Origin: Acinetobacter geminorum
GTDB lineage: Bacteria > Pseudomonadota > Gammaproteobacteria > Pseudomonadales > Moraxellaceae
Direction: 5' to 3'
Length of the DNA stretch: 64,000 bases
Assembly (NCBI RefSeq): GCF_013009345.1
Contig: NZ_JABELE010000014.1
Coordinates: 1-64,000 of the forward strand
This document shows positions 47,674-56,461 of this stretch, in pieces. The position numbers and the translations under genes are program-made. Under the pieces are notes generated by a model. That model made no database searches, was not told the DNA's origin, and saw only the letters and a list, made by a program, of their open reading frames with translations. Position 1 is the first letter of the stretch; every line of letters starts with the position of its first letter.

Positions 47674-49197
47674 ATGACTGCTCAAATGAAAACAAATGCA
47701 TCAGCAAAAAAAGCTGTCAAATCACGAAGCCATATTTTCGATACTTTTATTGTTGGTGCGGGCATTTCAGGGATCGCTGCTGCCATTCGCCTAGATCAAG
47801 TTGGTTATACCAATTATAAAATTATTGAAAAAGCTAGTCGTGTTGGTGGAACATGGCGTGAAAACACCTACCCAGGCTGTGGCTGCGATGTACCTTCTGC
47901 TCTTTATTCTTACTCATTTGCACCAAGTGCAAAATGGAGCCATTTATTTGCGCGCCAACCAGAAATATTAAGTTATCTGGAAGATGTGAGTAACGAGTTT
48001 AATATTGCATCTAAAATTGAGTTTAACAACGAGTTGCTTAACGCAGCGTGGGATGATTCACGTCATGTGTGGGTGCTTGACACCACTACTGGACAATATT
48101 TGTCTAAAACCGTTATTTTTGCCACAGGTCCAATTACCGAAGCTCAAATTCCACGTCTTGAAGGCTTAGAAACATTTAAAGGCGAAATGTTCCATTCAGC
48201 GAAATGGAATCATGATTATGACCTCACAGGTAAACGCATTGCAGTGATTGGTACTGGTGCATCTGCTATTCAGTTTGTGCCACAAATCCAACCAAAAGCG
48301 AAAGAACTGTTTGTGTTCCAACGTACAGCACCTTGGGTACTGCCAAAACCAGATACAGACTTGGGAGAGTTTAGTAAATCAGTCATTGCGAAATATCCAG
48401 CTATTCAGGCGAGCTGGCGTAAAAGTGTCGCGTTAACGCTGAATGCGATTAACTTTGGTTTACGTAATCCACTTGCCCTAAAACCAGTCAATGTATTGGG
48501 TAAGCAATTACTTAAATTGCAAATTAACGACCCAGTTCTACGTAAAAATGTAACACCAAACTTTGATATTGGTTGCAAACGTATTTTGTTCGCTAATAAT
48601 TACTACCCTGCACTACAAGCACCGAACACAACCCTAATCCCTCATGGTTTAGTGAAAGTTGAAGGCAATACGGTGGTTGCTGCCAATGGTGAACGCCACG
48701 AAGTTGATGTGATTATTTGGGGTACAGGCTTTGAAGTATCTCACCCACCAATCGGTAAACGTGTGTTTAATGAAAAAGGACAACGTTTAAATGATTTATG
48801 GAAAAACACTTCACCAGAGGCTTACTTAGGAACCAATATTGAGAATGTACCGAATGCATTTTTAGTTTTGGGTCCAAACGTATTGGTCTATGATTCTTTC
48901 ATTGGGTTAGCAGAAGCACAACTCGACTATATCGTAGATGGCTTATTGAAAATTAAAAACAAAGGAATTAGCAAGTTAAATGTTAAATCTGATGTGATTA
49001 AAAAGCACAATGACTTGGTTCAAAAACACCTGCAAACAACCGTATTTAATAGTGGCGGCTGTAAGAGTTATTACCTTGATGCCAACGGTCGTAACTTTGC
49101 CGCATGGCCTTGGTCATTAAAAAAACTTAAACAGCGTTTGAAAAAAGTAGATTTGAAAGATTATGAAGTGACGTATCAAACGACGAAAACTTACTAA
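47674..49197 (+). CDS. Flavin monooxygenase, Baeyer-Villiger type, copy 1
   Basis: This 507-residue enzyme has an FAD site (FIVGAGISGIAAAIRL), the BVMO fingerprint FKGEMFHSAKW and an NADPH site (VIGTGASAIQFVPQI), so it should insert oxygen next to a ketone or oxidise a hydrophobic substrate with NADPH and O2. ATG 47674 begins just after the SDR stop; earlier starts overlap it. Similar to copy 2 at 51347 in all motifs. Confidence 0.9.
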   Translation: MTAQMKTNASAKKAVKSRSHIFDTFIVGAGISGIAAAIRLDQVGYTNYKIIEKASRVGGTWRENTYPGCGCDVPSALYSYSFAPSAKWSHLFARQPEILSYLEDVSNEFNIASKIEFNNELLNAAWDDSRHVWVLDTTTGQYLSKTVIFATGPITEAQIPRLEGLETFKGEMFHSAKWNHDYDLTGKRIAVIGTGASAIQFVPQIQPKAKELFVFQRTAPWVLPKPDTDLGEFSKSVIAKYPAIQASWRKSVALTLNAINFGLRNPLALKPVNVLGKQLLKLQINDPVLRKNVTPNFDIGCKRILFANNYYPALQAPNTTLIPHGLVKVEGNTVVAANGERHEVDVIIWGTGFEVSHPPIGKRVFNEKGQRLNDLWKNTSPEAYLGTNIENVPNAFLVLGPNVLVYDSFIGLAEAQLDYIVDGLLKIKNKGISKLNVKSDVIKKHNDLVQKHLQTTVFNSGGCKSYYLDANGRNFAAWPWSLKKLKQRLKKVDLKDYEVTYQTTKTY

Positions 49198-49231
49198 TTT
49201 GTAATTTCGATCAAATCCGTTGTAAGAAATA

Positions 49232-49267
49232 GGCAGTGTATTTTAGGTTTTCATGAAATGCACTGCC
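49232..49267 (+). terminator. Hairpin between monooxygenase and methyltransferase genes
   Basis: GGCAGTGTATTT and AAATGCACTGCC form a 12-bp stem with one G-U pair and a 12-base loop, followed by TTCTTC. It may be a weak terminator or a processing signal within the operon. Confidence 0.5.
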
Positions 49268-49310
49268 TTCTTCGTTGAATATCTTCAAGAAATAAAAAAA
49301 CAGGATAAAG

Positions 49311-50186
49311 ATGAAAGAAGGACAATCAAGCCGTACTGCTGAAGCCGCTGCTGCATTACGAGCCAATCATTTTCAAAATACACAGAACCCTGTATTTTCA
49401 GACCCTTATGCTTTTGAACTAACGAGTAAAGGCTGGAAAAAACTGCTCTCTAACCCACTGATTGTTAAAGTGATGAATTCTGCGGTTTTAAACCGCACTT
49501 TAGGTTTACTTACTGGGCAAGTGGTCGGTCGCTCCCGATATGCCGAAGATTTACTTGATCTAGCAGTTCAACAGAACACTCAACAATATGTATTAGTGGG
49601 TGCTGGCCTAGACTCTTTTGCACTACGTGAATCACACCATTACCCTGCTTTGAAAATTTTTGAAGTTGATCATCCTGATACTCAAGCGGCCAAACAAGCC
49701 AAACTAAAAAAGCTAGGCAATATTCCTGCTACCGTTGAATTTGTTGCGATTAACTTTGAGAAAGAGTCTATTTCAGAAGCTCTGACCAGAAGTATCTATG
49801 ATTCATCTGCTCCTGCATTTTTTTCATGGTTAGGCACAACGCACTATTTAAACCCGCAAACGACCTTGCAAACTTTAAAAAGTATTGCTGAATTTGCTGC
49901 AAACGGTAGCGAAGTGGTACTCGACTATTCGACCGATTTTCAGGAATTAAACAGTATTGAGCGACTTGGAAGTATGGGGGTTGCGCAGTTTACCCATTTG
50001 TTGAAAGAGCCTTTATTAGGTCAATTTAAACCAAGAGATTTACATCATGCAGTGGAGCAGATGGGATTTGAAGTAGTCGAAGATCTTTCAGGTGAAGCCA
50101 TCACTGAACGATATTTTAATGGAAGGATTGATGAAATTCGCCACACATCAGCAACACGCTTATTGCATTTGCGTTTAAAGAAATAA
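49311..50186 (+). CDS. Class I SAM-dependent methyltransferase (LCM-like)
   Basis: This 291-residue enzyme has the PPM1/LCM-type start SRTAEAAAALRANHFQNTQN, the SAM loop YVLVGAGLDSFALRES, EVDHPDTQAAKQAKL and SWLGTTHYLNPQTT. Members methylate carboxyl groups or small molecules; many sit in actinobacterial lipid clusters. Here it could esterify an acid product of the operon, but that is inference. Confidence 0.85.
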   Translation: MKEGQSSRTAEAAAALRANHFQNTQNPVFSDPYAFELTSKGWKKLLSNPLIVKVMNSAVLNRTLGLLTGQVVGRSRYAEDLLDLAVQQNTQQYVLVGAGLDSFALRESHHYPALKIFEVDHPDTQAAKQAKLKKLGNIPATVEFVAINFEKESISEALTRSIYDSSAPAFFSWLGTTHYLNPQTTLQTLKSIAEFAANGSEVVLDYSTDFQELNSIERLGSMGVAQFTHLLKEPLLGQFKPRDLHHAVEQMGFEVVEDLSGEAITERYFNGRIDEIRHTSATRLLHLRLKK

Positions 50187-50197
50187 AGATAATTTGA

Positions 50198-51211
50198 TTA
50201 TTGGTTGTTAAGCCGCATGGCATGAGGTGTTTTCCCATGCCATCTTTTATAAGCATGAATAAAACTGGCAGGTTCTGCATAACCTAACCACTCGGCAATC
50301 TGCTCAACCGAAACTTTTGGTAATGCCAAATATTGCTCAGCTAAAACCTGTCTAACTTCTTCACGAATTTGAATAAAAGTCATTCCCTCTAATGCCAAAT
50401 GACGGCGTAGGGTCCGCGCATTTAAATGCAATCGGTCAGCGACTATTTCCATAGAGGGCATTTCCCCTCGCACATTCATAAGCTGCTGTTGCACTAAGGT
50501 TGTAAATTTATTTTGTGATTGGCGTTTTTCTAATATTTGACGGCACTGTTCTTCAGCTGTATGTAAAACCAATTCATTTGCCATAAGCAACTTTTGGTCT
50601 ACTTTTTGCGGATCCAGAATTACAAAGCTTTTAGCTACACCAAATTCTGGCATCACGCCAAATAAGTCCTGATAAGGCTCGGCATTACCTTTGAGTTGGA
50701 AAGAAAAAGCCAAATACTGGCAAAAATTGTCTTGCACCAAATCTCGCTGTACCGTAATGAGTGCAGCGGCATCGCGTTCAATAATGAATTGACGTACTGA
50801 AGATGGAATATCTTGCTCATCAATTTCAATGCGAATTCCCTGGGATGTATCCGACACATCAAAGCGGGTAAAAGCAAAGGTTAAGGTAAAATAGGTCAAG
50901 GCCAAATCTAATGCTTCGCGAATGCTGGCGCTACTCATCAGTGCCATACCTAATGGCCCAAATGTGGTGAAATGATAACGCGTACCCACTTCCAAGCCTA
51001 ATGTCGGTCTGTCTCCTAGTTGCTCAACCAAGTTCTGAATTAACTGTAATTCCTGATGGCCTGTCACCACCATATTAGGGTCGAGTAATTGTTGTTGGCT
51101 AAGCCCAGTTCCTTGCAAAATTGTTTTATAAGAGATGCCTGATTCCACTGCAAAATCAGCCATTAACCGAACACTATGTACACTGCGTTCAAAAGCCCAT
51201 GCATACTTCAC
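50198..51211 (-). CDS. AraC-family regulator (VirS-like)
   Basis: This 337-residue activator has the PF12625-type N-terminal domain (FAVESGISYKTILQGTGLSQ; GLEVGTRYHFTTFGPLGMAL) and a C-terminal AraC HTH (IVADRLHLNARTLRRHLALE; VEQIAEWLGYAEPASFIHAY). It is divergent from monooxygenase copy 2 with 135 bp between the starts. In length and layout it matches VirS of mycobacteria, which controls the mymA operon. It likely senses a lipid-like effector. Confidence 0.88.
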   Translation of the reverse strand: MKYAWAFERSVHSVRLMADFAVESGISYKTILQGTGLSQQQLLDPNMVVTGHQELQLIQNLVEQLGDRPTLGLEVGTRYHFTTFGPLGMALMSSASIREALDLALTYFTLTFAFTRFDVSDTSQGIRIEIDEQDIPSSVRQFIIERDAAALITVQRDLVQDNFCQYLAFSFQLKGNAEPYQDLFGVMPEFGVAKSFVILDPQKVDQKLLMANELVLHTAEEQCRQILEKRQSQNKFTTLVQQQLMNVRGEMPSMEIVADRLHLNARTLRRHLALEGMTFIQIREEVRQVLAEQYLALPKVSVEQIAEWLGYAEPASFIHAYKRWHGKTPHAMRLNNQ

Positions 51212-51346
51212 TGTATTGCTCAGAATGTCCTCGAATCACAATATTTTGTCCTCATCCATCCTCTAAATCAAGCAAATAAACGTCTATTCTGCATACAGGA
51301 AATTGCGATTTTTTCGCTCACTGTTTTTAAGGATTTAGAGCAGCCC

Positions 51347-52834
51347 ATGTTTAACTCGTCATCTAATTCAAATAAAAATGTACGCATCGCCATTATTGGC
51401 ACTGGTTTTGGTGGTCTAGGACTTGCCATTCGTCTCAAACAAGCAGGTTTTGAACAATTTACTCTATTTGAAAAAGCTGCCGATGTCGGTGGTGTCTGGC
51501 GTGACAATACGTATCCAGGTGCTGCATGTGATGTGCCTTCTCATCTGTATTCTTTTTCTTTTGAGCAAGAGCTAGGCTGGAAAAATCGCTATGGGACATC
51601 TCAAGAGATTTATCAATATTTACGCCACTGTGCGGATAAATATGATATTCGTCCGCATGTTCAATTTAATACTGAAATTGCCAGTGCTGAATTTGATGCC
51701 CTAAAAGGTGTATGGCACATTCAAAGTACGACTGGTGAACAGTTTGAAGCTGAGTTTCTAGTCGGTGCGGTAGGCCAACTCAACCGCCCTGCTTATCCAA
51801 AACTTAAAGGTATTGAAAACTTTAAGGGTAAGGCATTTCACTCAGCGCGTTGGGACCATGACTATGACTTAACTGGCAAACGTGTTGCAGTAATCGGTAC
51901 AGGTGCAAGTGCAATTCAGTTCGTACCTGAGATTGCTAAACAGGTTGCTCATCTCGATGTTTATCAACGCTCGGCACCTTACGTGATTCCTAAACCAGAT
52001 CGGGTTTACCAGCCTTTAGAGAAAAAAGCTTTCCGTAAACTGCCGATTTTGCAAAGTCTAGACCGCGCCTTGCAATATGGACACCATGAAATTCGCCTAC
52101 TTGCTTTTACAACTTCTTTAAATGAAATGCCTTTGGTGGAATATTTATTCCAGCGCCACATCCGTAAAGTCGTTAAAGATGGGAAGCTGCGCCACCGCTT
52201 AATGCCGGATTATCCAATTGGTTGTAAACGTATTTTAATTTCTAACCACTGGTATGAAACACTGACCCAGCCTCATGTCGATGTGATTAATACGGGCATT
52301 CAAGAAATTACTGAAAATGGAATTTTAGATACGGACGGAAATCTAAGAGAGGTTGATACCATTATTTATGGTACGGGCTTTGCCGCAACAGAATTTATGG
52401 CGCCAATGCAAATTACAGGTCTTGATGGCCGCACCTTAAAAGACACTTGGAAAGATGGTGCAGAAGCTTATCTCGGTTTAACTGTGAGCGGCTTTCCAAA
52501 CTTCTTTATGTTGTATGGACCAAACACTAATCTTGGGCACAACTCAATTGTATATATGATTGAAAGCCAAGTGAATTATATTTTAGATGCCATCCAGACA
52601 ACTCTACAAAAAAAACTCCTGTTCACCAATGTTCGTGCAGAAGTTCAACATGAGTTTAATCAAAGCATTCAAGAAAAAATGAAAAAAACTGTCTGGGCTC
52701 AAGGTTGTACCAGTTGGTATCAAACTGCTGAGGGTAAAAATACCAATAACTGGCCAGGTTTTACTCTTGAATATCGTCAACGTACTCGTCGCTTTGACAT
52801 TGAAAACTACACTCAGGTTTCGGCTATTTCTTAA
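51347..52834 (+). CDS. Flavin monooxygenase, Baeyer-Villiger type, copy 2 (MymA-like)
   Basis: This 495-residue enzyme has the FAD site IAIIGTGFGGLGLAIRL, the BVMO fingerprint FKGKAFHSARW and the NADPH site VIGTGASAIQFVPEI. The length equals MymA. ATG 51347 is chosen because the longer frame reads back into the AraC promoter region. It starts an operon with an SDR, an esterase and a GMC oxidoreductase, divergent from the AraC gene. Substrate probably hydrophobic. Confidence 0.9.
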   Translation: MFNSSSNSNKNVRIAIIGTGFGGLGLAIRLKQAGFEQFTLFEKAADVGGVWRDNTYPGAACDVPSHLYSFSFEQELGWKNRYGTSQEIYQYLRHCADKYDIRPHVQFNTEIASAEFDALKGVWHIQSTTGEQFEAEFLVGAVGQLNRPAYPKLKGIENFKGKAFHSARWDHDYDLTGKRVAVIGTGASAIQFVPEIAKQVAHLDVYQRSAPYVIPKPDRVYQPLEKKAFRKLPILQSLDRALQYGHHEIRLLAFTTSLNEMPLVEYLFQRHIRKVVKDGKLRHRLMPDYPIGCKRILISNHWYETLTQPHVDVINTGIQEITENGILDTDGNLREVDTIIYGTGFAATEFMAPMQITGLDGRTLKDTWKDGAEAYLGLTVSGFPNFFMLYGPNTNLGHNSIVYMIESQVNYILDAIQTTLQKKLLFTNVRAEVQHEFNQSIQEKMKKTVWAQGCTSWYQTAEGKNTNNWPGFTLEYRQRTRRFDIENYTQVSAIS

Positions 52835-52878
52835 ATAAGCTTCACCATAGGAAATGAGAAAAATAAACGGAGAATTTT

Positions 52879-53733
52879 ATGAAGTCTTTTAAAAATAAAG
52901 TCGCAGCTGTGACAGGTGCGGGTTCTGGTATTGGACAAGCACTTGCCATTGCATTAGCCAAACAAGGTTGCCATCTGGCACTTTCTGACATTAGTGAAGT
53001 CGGATTAGCTAAAACAGTCGAGCTTTTGGCACCTTATTCTGTCAAAGTCACCACTCAAAAAGTTGATGTAGCTAAGCGTGATGAAGTTGCCACTTGGGCA
53101 AAGGCAGTAGTAGATGAACATGGCCAAGTTAATCTGATTTTTAATAATGCTGGTGTCGCAATTGGTAGTACGGCTGAAGGTGTGAGCTATGAAGATCTTG
53201 AATGGCTCATTGGTATTAATTTTTGGGGCGTGGTTTATGGCACCAAAGAGTTTTTACCATACTTAAAGCAAAGTGGTGATGGGCATATTATTAATATTTC
53301 CAGTATGTTTGGCTTAACAGCTCAACCGACCCAAAGTGCTTATAACGCCAGTAAATTTGCTGTTCGTGGCTTTACTGAATCATTACGCCAAGAACTTGAT
53401 ATGCAAAATGCTGGTGTGAGCGCGACTTGTGTGCATCCGGGTGGTATTCGCACCAATATTGCAAAAGCTGCCCGCATGAATAATAGCGTCCAGTCTTTGG
53501 GAATGGACCCTCTAAAAAGTCAGGATGCTTTCGATAAATTACTTCGCACCCCTGCTGATGATGCAGCTCAACAAATTTTGGAAGCTGTTCGCAAGAATCG
53601 TCGCCGTTTACTTATTGGAGCCGATGCAAAAGCCGTTGATGTGATTCAGCGTATTCTTCCACAGGGTTACCAAAAGATCTTTGCAGCCGCGACTGCTTGG
53701 CAAACTCGCCTACTCAACAAATCAGCAAAATAA
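52879..53733 (+). CDS. Short-chain dehydrogenase/reductase 2 (SadH-like)
   Basis: This 284-residue SDR has TGAGSGIGQALAIALAKQG, NNAGVA, the Ser in NISSMFG and YNASKFAVRG. The second half includes VHPGGIRTNIAKAARM, typical of SadH-like enzymes. It is 44 bp after the monooxygenase and probably works on the same substrate. Confidence 0.9.
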   Translation: MKSFKNKVAAVTGAGSGIGQALAIALAKQGCHLALSDISEVGLAKTVELLAPYSVKVTTQKVDVAKRDEVATWAKAVVDEHGQVNLIFNNAGVAIGSTAEGVSYEDLEWLIGINFWGVVYGTKEFLPYLKQSGDGHIINISSMFGLTAQPTQSAYNASKFAVRGFTESLRQELDMQNAGVSATCVHPGGIRTNIAKAARMNNSVQSLGMDPLKSQDAFDKLLRTPADDAAQQILEAVRKNRRRLLIGADAKAVDVIQRILPQGYQKIFAAATAWQTRLLNKSAK

Positions 53734-53805
53734 AAATAGTGGTCAGCATGCTCTTAATCTTAAGAGATGCTGATTAATCTAACATGCTTAGTATGAGTCC
53801 TTATT

Positions 53806-54699
53806 ATGAAGCAGCTTCTTGCATGGACCATCCGTACCACGCTACGTCCAGCTTTATCCCCTAAAACACCACTAAGGCTACAACGTTTTTGTAGTGATGC
53901 AGCCAGCGCTATTGTGCTTGGGCCTCGTGGTTATCAAACAAAAAAGCAAATAATTGCTCAAGTACCGACAGTCCATATTCAGCCCAAAACGACTCAATCA
54001 GGACGCGGTATTTTGTATTTACATGGTGGTGGCTATGTGGTGGGTAGCTCAAAAAGTCATGCTAAGCTTGCCGCTCAGATCGGACATGTAGCTCAGACAC
54101 AAGTCTGGTTGCCTGAATATCGCCTAGCCCCAGAACACCCAAGCCCTGCTGCTATTGAAGATGTAGTTGCAGTCTATAAAGCTTTACTTGCCCAAGGACA
54201 AGACCCGAAAAAACTCGTAATCGCTGGCGATTCTGCTGGCGGCGGACTGAGTCTAAGTACGGCAATTGCAATACGAAATGCAGGGTTACCGTTACCAGCA
54301 GCATTAGTTTTACTTTCACCTTGGGTTGACTTAAGCCTATCTGGAAGCACGATTAAAACTCATGCTACCCAAGATGCGATGTTGTCAGAGGGCTGGTTAA
54401 CTTGGTGTGCAAAAAACTATTGCGGACAAAAATCGGCAACCGATCCAACCTGTTCCCCACTTTATGCTGAATTAACTGGATTACCACCTGTTTTGATTCA
54501 TGTCGGTACCGAAGAAGTTTTATTAGACGATGCAAAACGCCTGGCTGAACAAACTGAAAAGTATGGTATTCCGACAAACTTAAGGGTTTATGACCAGGTC
54601 GGACATGTTTTTCAATTCCACGCGGGTATACTAAAAGAATCTAATGACTCGATTGAGCGCATTGGGCAATTCATTGATAAACATACACAGTCAATATAA
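53806..54699 (+). CDS. Alpha/beta hydrolase, HSL-type (LipR-like)
   Basis: This 297-residue esterase has the oxyanion motif LHGGGYVVGS (from His73), the nucleophile GDSAGG (Ser143), an Asp in the EEVLLDD region and the catalytic His in QVGHVFQFH. The HSL family cleaves short to medium esters. After a Baeyer-Villiger step it could open the ester made. No signal peptide, so cytosolic. Confidence 0.9.
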   Translation: MKQLLAWTIRTTLRPALSPKTPLRLQRFCSDAASAIVLGPRGYQTKKQIIAQVPTVHIQPKTTQSGRGILYLHGGGYVVGSSKSHAKLAAQIGHVAQTQVWLPEYRLAPEHPSPAAIEDVVAVYKALLAQGQDPKKLVIAGDSAGGGLSLSTAIAIRNAGLPLPAALVLLSPWVDLSLSGSTIKTHATQDAMLSEGWLTWCAKNYCGQKSATDPTCSPLYAELTGLPPVLIHVGTEEVLLDDAKRLAEQTEKYGIPTNLRVYDQVGHVFQFHAGILKESNDSIERIGQFIDKHTQSI

Positions 54700-54726
54700 A
54701 AATATCGCCAGAGAGGAGTCCTCGGC

Positions 54727-56397
54727 ATGACAACAAACAATTATGACTATGATTACCTCATTATTGGTTCAGGCTTTGGTGGTAGTGTTTCTGCCTGCCG
54801 GCTAACCGAAAAGGGCTACTCAGTTGCTGTAATGGAAATGGGGCGACGCTGGGAAGCTAAAGATTTTGCTAAAAATAACTGGAATACCCGTCGCTGGATT
54901 TGGCGCCCGGGCATGAAACTTTTTGGTTATTTCAACATGCGTTTTTTTCGCCATGTCACCATTATTTGCGGGAACGCCGTAGGTGGCGGTTCAATCACCT
55001 ACGCTAATACCCTACTTGTTCCACCTGAACATATTTGGGATGAAGGCACGTGGGCAGATGCAGCGGACTGGAAAAATGAAATGCCACAGCACTATGCTGA
55101 AGCCGAACGTATGCTTGGGGTGACGGATAATAAAATTTTCGGTCCTGCCGACCACATGCTCAAAAAAATGGGCGATGCAGTTGGGGTTGGACATACGTTT
55201 AAACCGACGCGCGTTGCAACTTTCTTTCCCCCCGAAGGTGAACAAGGTGGCAAGACCTACCCTGACCCGTACTTTAACGGCGAAGGTCCAGACCGCGGAA
55301 CTTGTACGGCATGTGGCGGCTGTATGACGGGTTGTAAACACAACGCAAAAAATACATTAGATAAAAACTATTTGTATTTTGCCGAAAAAAATGGTGCCAA
55401 GGTTTACGAAGAAACCAAAGTTGTTGACGTTAAACCACTTAATGGTAAAGCCGATGGCAGCGATGGCTATGAAGTTACGACTGAATGTTCAAGCTCATGG
55501 TTTAACAAACAACGCCGTACATGGCGTGTTCGTAATGTGATTTTCTCAGCATCTTCTTTGGGAACCCAAGAAATGTTGTTCCGTTTAAAACAGTCTGGTT
55601 CACTACCAAATATTTCTGATGATTTGGGTAATCGGGTACGTACCAATGCCGAGTCGATTTTAGGTGTTCGTTTTTTTGGTAAAGATGTCGACATGAGTAA
55701 AGGTGTGGCCATTGGTTCAAGTATTTACATTGACCATGACACCCACATTGAAGCGACACGTTACCAAACTGGTTCAGATGCCATGGGTCTTATGTGTACT
55801 TACATGGCTAAAGGCAAACCGGGTTGGACACGTATATTCTTTTGGCTATGGGCACTTATTTGCCATCCATTTATTTTCCTTCGCATGAGTAACCCTGTCA
55901 GTTTTGCACGTCAGACTTTAATTTTCTTGGTGATGCAAACAGCAGATGCCTCAATTAACATGCGCTTGAAACGTAATTGGTTCTGGCCTTTTGGTAAGGT
56001 GTTATCGAGCGAAGGTAAAAAGCTACCTGTGTATATTCCGCAGGCCAATGCATTTACTGAAAAAGTTGCCAAAATGTTTAATGGCCACCCAATGACGACT
56101 ATTACCGAAATTTTGTTTAACGTACCTTTTACAGCCCACTGTATGGGTGGTTGCGCAATTGCATCAAGTCCAGAGCGTGGCGTAGTAGATGGACAAAACC
56201 GTGTCTTTAACTATAAAAACTTATATGTTGTAGATGGTTCAATGTTAGGTGCAAATTTAGGGGTTAACCCAAGTCTCACCATTACAGCTCTTGCAGAACG
56301 CGCAATGTCTTATATTCCGGCTAAACATACTTTGGGTGAGCAGCAAGATGATCAAACAGTGACAGAATCTTTAGAGATCACTAAAGCTTCTGCTTAA
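54727..56397 (+). CDS. GMC-family oxidoreductase with cysteine cluster
   Basis: This 556-residue flavoenzyme has the FAD site DYLIIGSGFGGSVSACRL, GGGSITYANTLL, and the C-terminal GMC block LGANLGVNPSLTITALAERA. An unusual CTACGGCMTGC cluster (Cys193, 196, 199, 203) with KHNAKNTLDKNYL follows, as in the cholesterol-oxidase-like GMC branch. It is the last gene of the operon and may oxidise an alcohol. Whether the cysteines hold a metal cluster is unknown. Confidence 0.88.
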   Translation: MTTNNYDYDYLIIGSGFGGSVSACRLTEKGYSVAVMEMGRRWEAKDFAKNNWNTRRWIWRPGMKLFGYFNMRFFRHVTIICGNAVGGGSITYANTLLVPPEHIWDEGTWADAADWKNEMPQHYAEAERMLGVTDNKIFGPADHMLKKMGDAVGVGHTFKPTRVATFFPPEGEQGGKTYPDPYFNGEGPDRGTCTACGGCMTGCKHNAKNTLDKNYLYFAEKNGAKVYEETKVVDVKPLNGKADGSDGYEVTTECSSSWFNKQRRTWRVRNVIFSASSLGTQEMLFRLKQSGSLPNISDDLGNRVRTNAESILGVRFFGKDVDMSKGVAIGSSIYIDHDTHIEATRYQTGSDAMGLMCTYMAKGKPGWTRIFFWLWALICHPFIFLRMSNPVSFARQTLIFLVMQTADASINMRLKRNWFWPFGKVLSSEGKKLPVYIPQANAFTEKVAKMFNGHPMTTITEILFNVPFTAHCMGGCAIASSPERGVVDGQNRVFNYKNLYVVDGSMLGANLGVNPSLTITALAERAMSYIPAKHTLGEQQDDQTVTESLEITKASA

Positions 56398-56414
56398 ATT
56401 GCGAGTTGTTTTAT

Positions 56415-56447
56415 GAAAAAAGCCTATTTAAAAATAGGCTTTTTTCT
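56415..56447. terminator. Bidirectional terminator
   Basis: AAAAAGCCTATTT and AAATAGGCTTTTT separated by a short A-rich loop; serves the convergent GMC and YcaO genes. Confidence 0.82.
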
Positions 56448-56461
56448 TTCACTTTTTTAAA

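Noticed and set aside
51347..52834. Assignment as the long-chain alkane monooxygenase AlmA
   Set aside because: The sequence has the BVMO fingerprint but not the AlmA-like N-terminal pattern I would expect; MymA-like context fits better.
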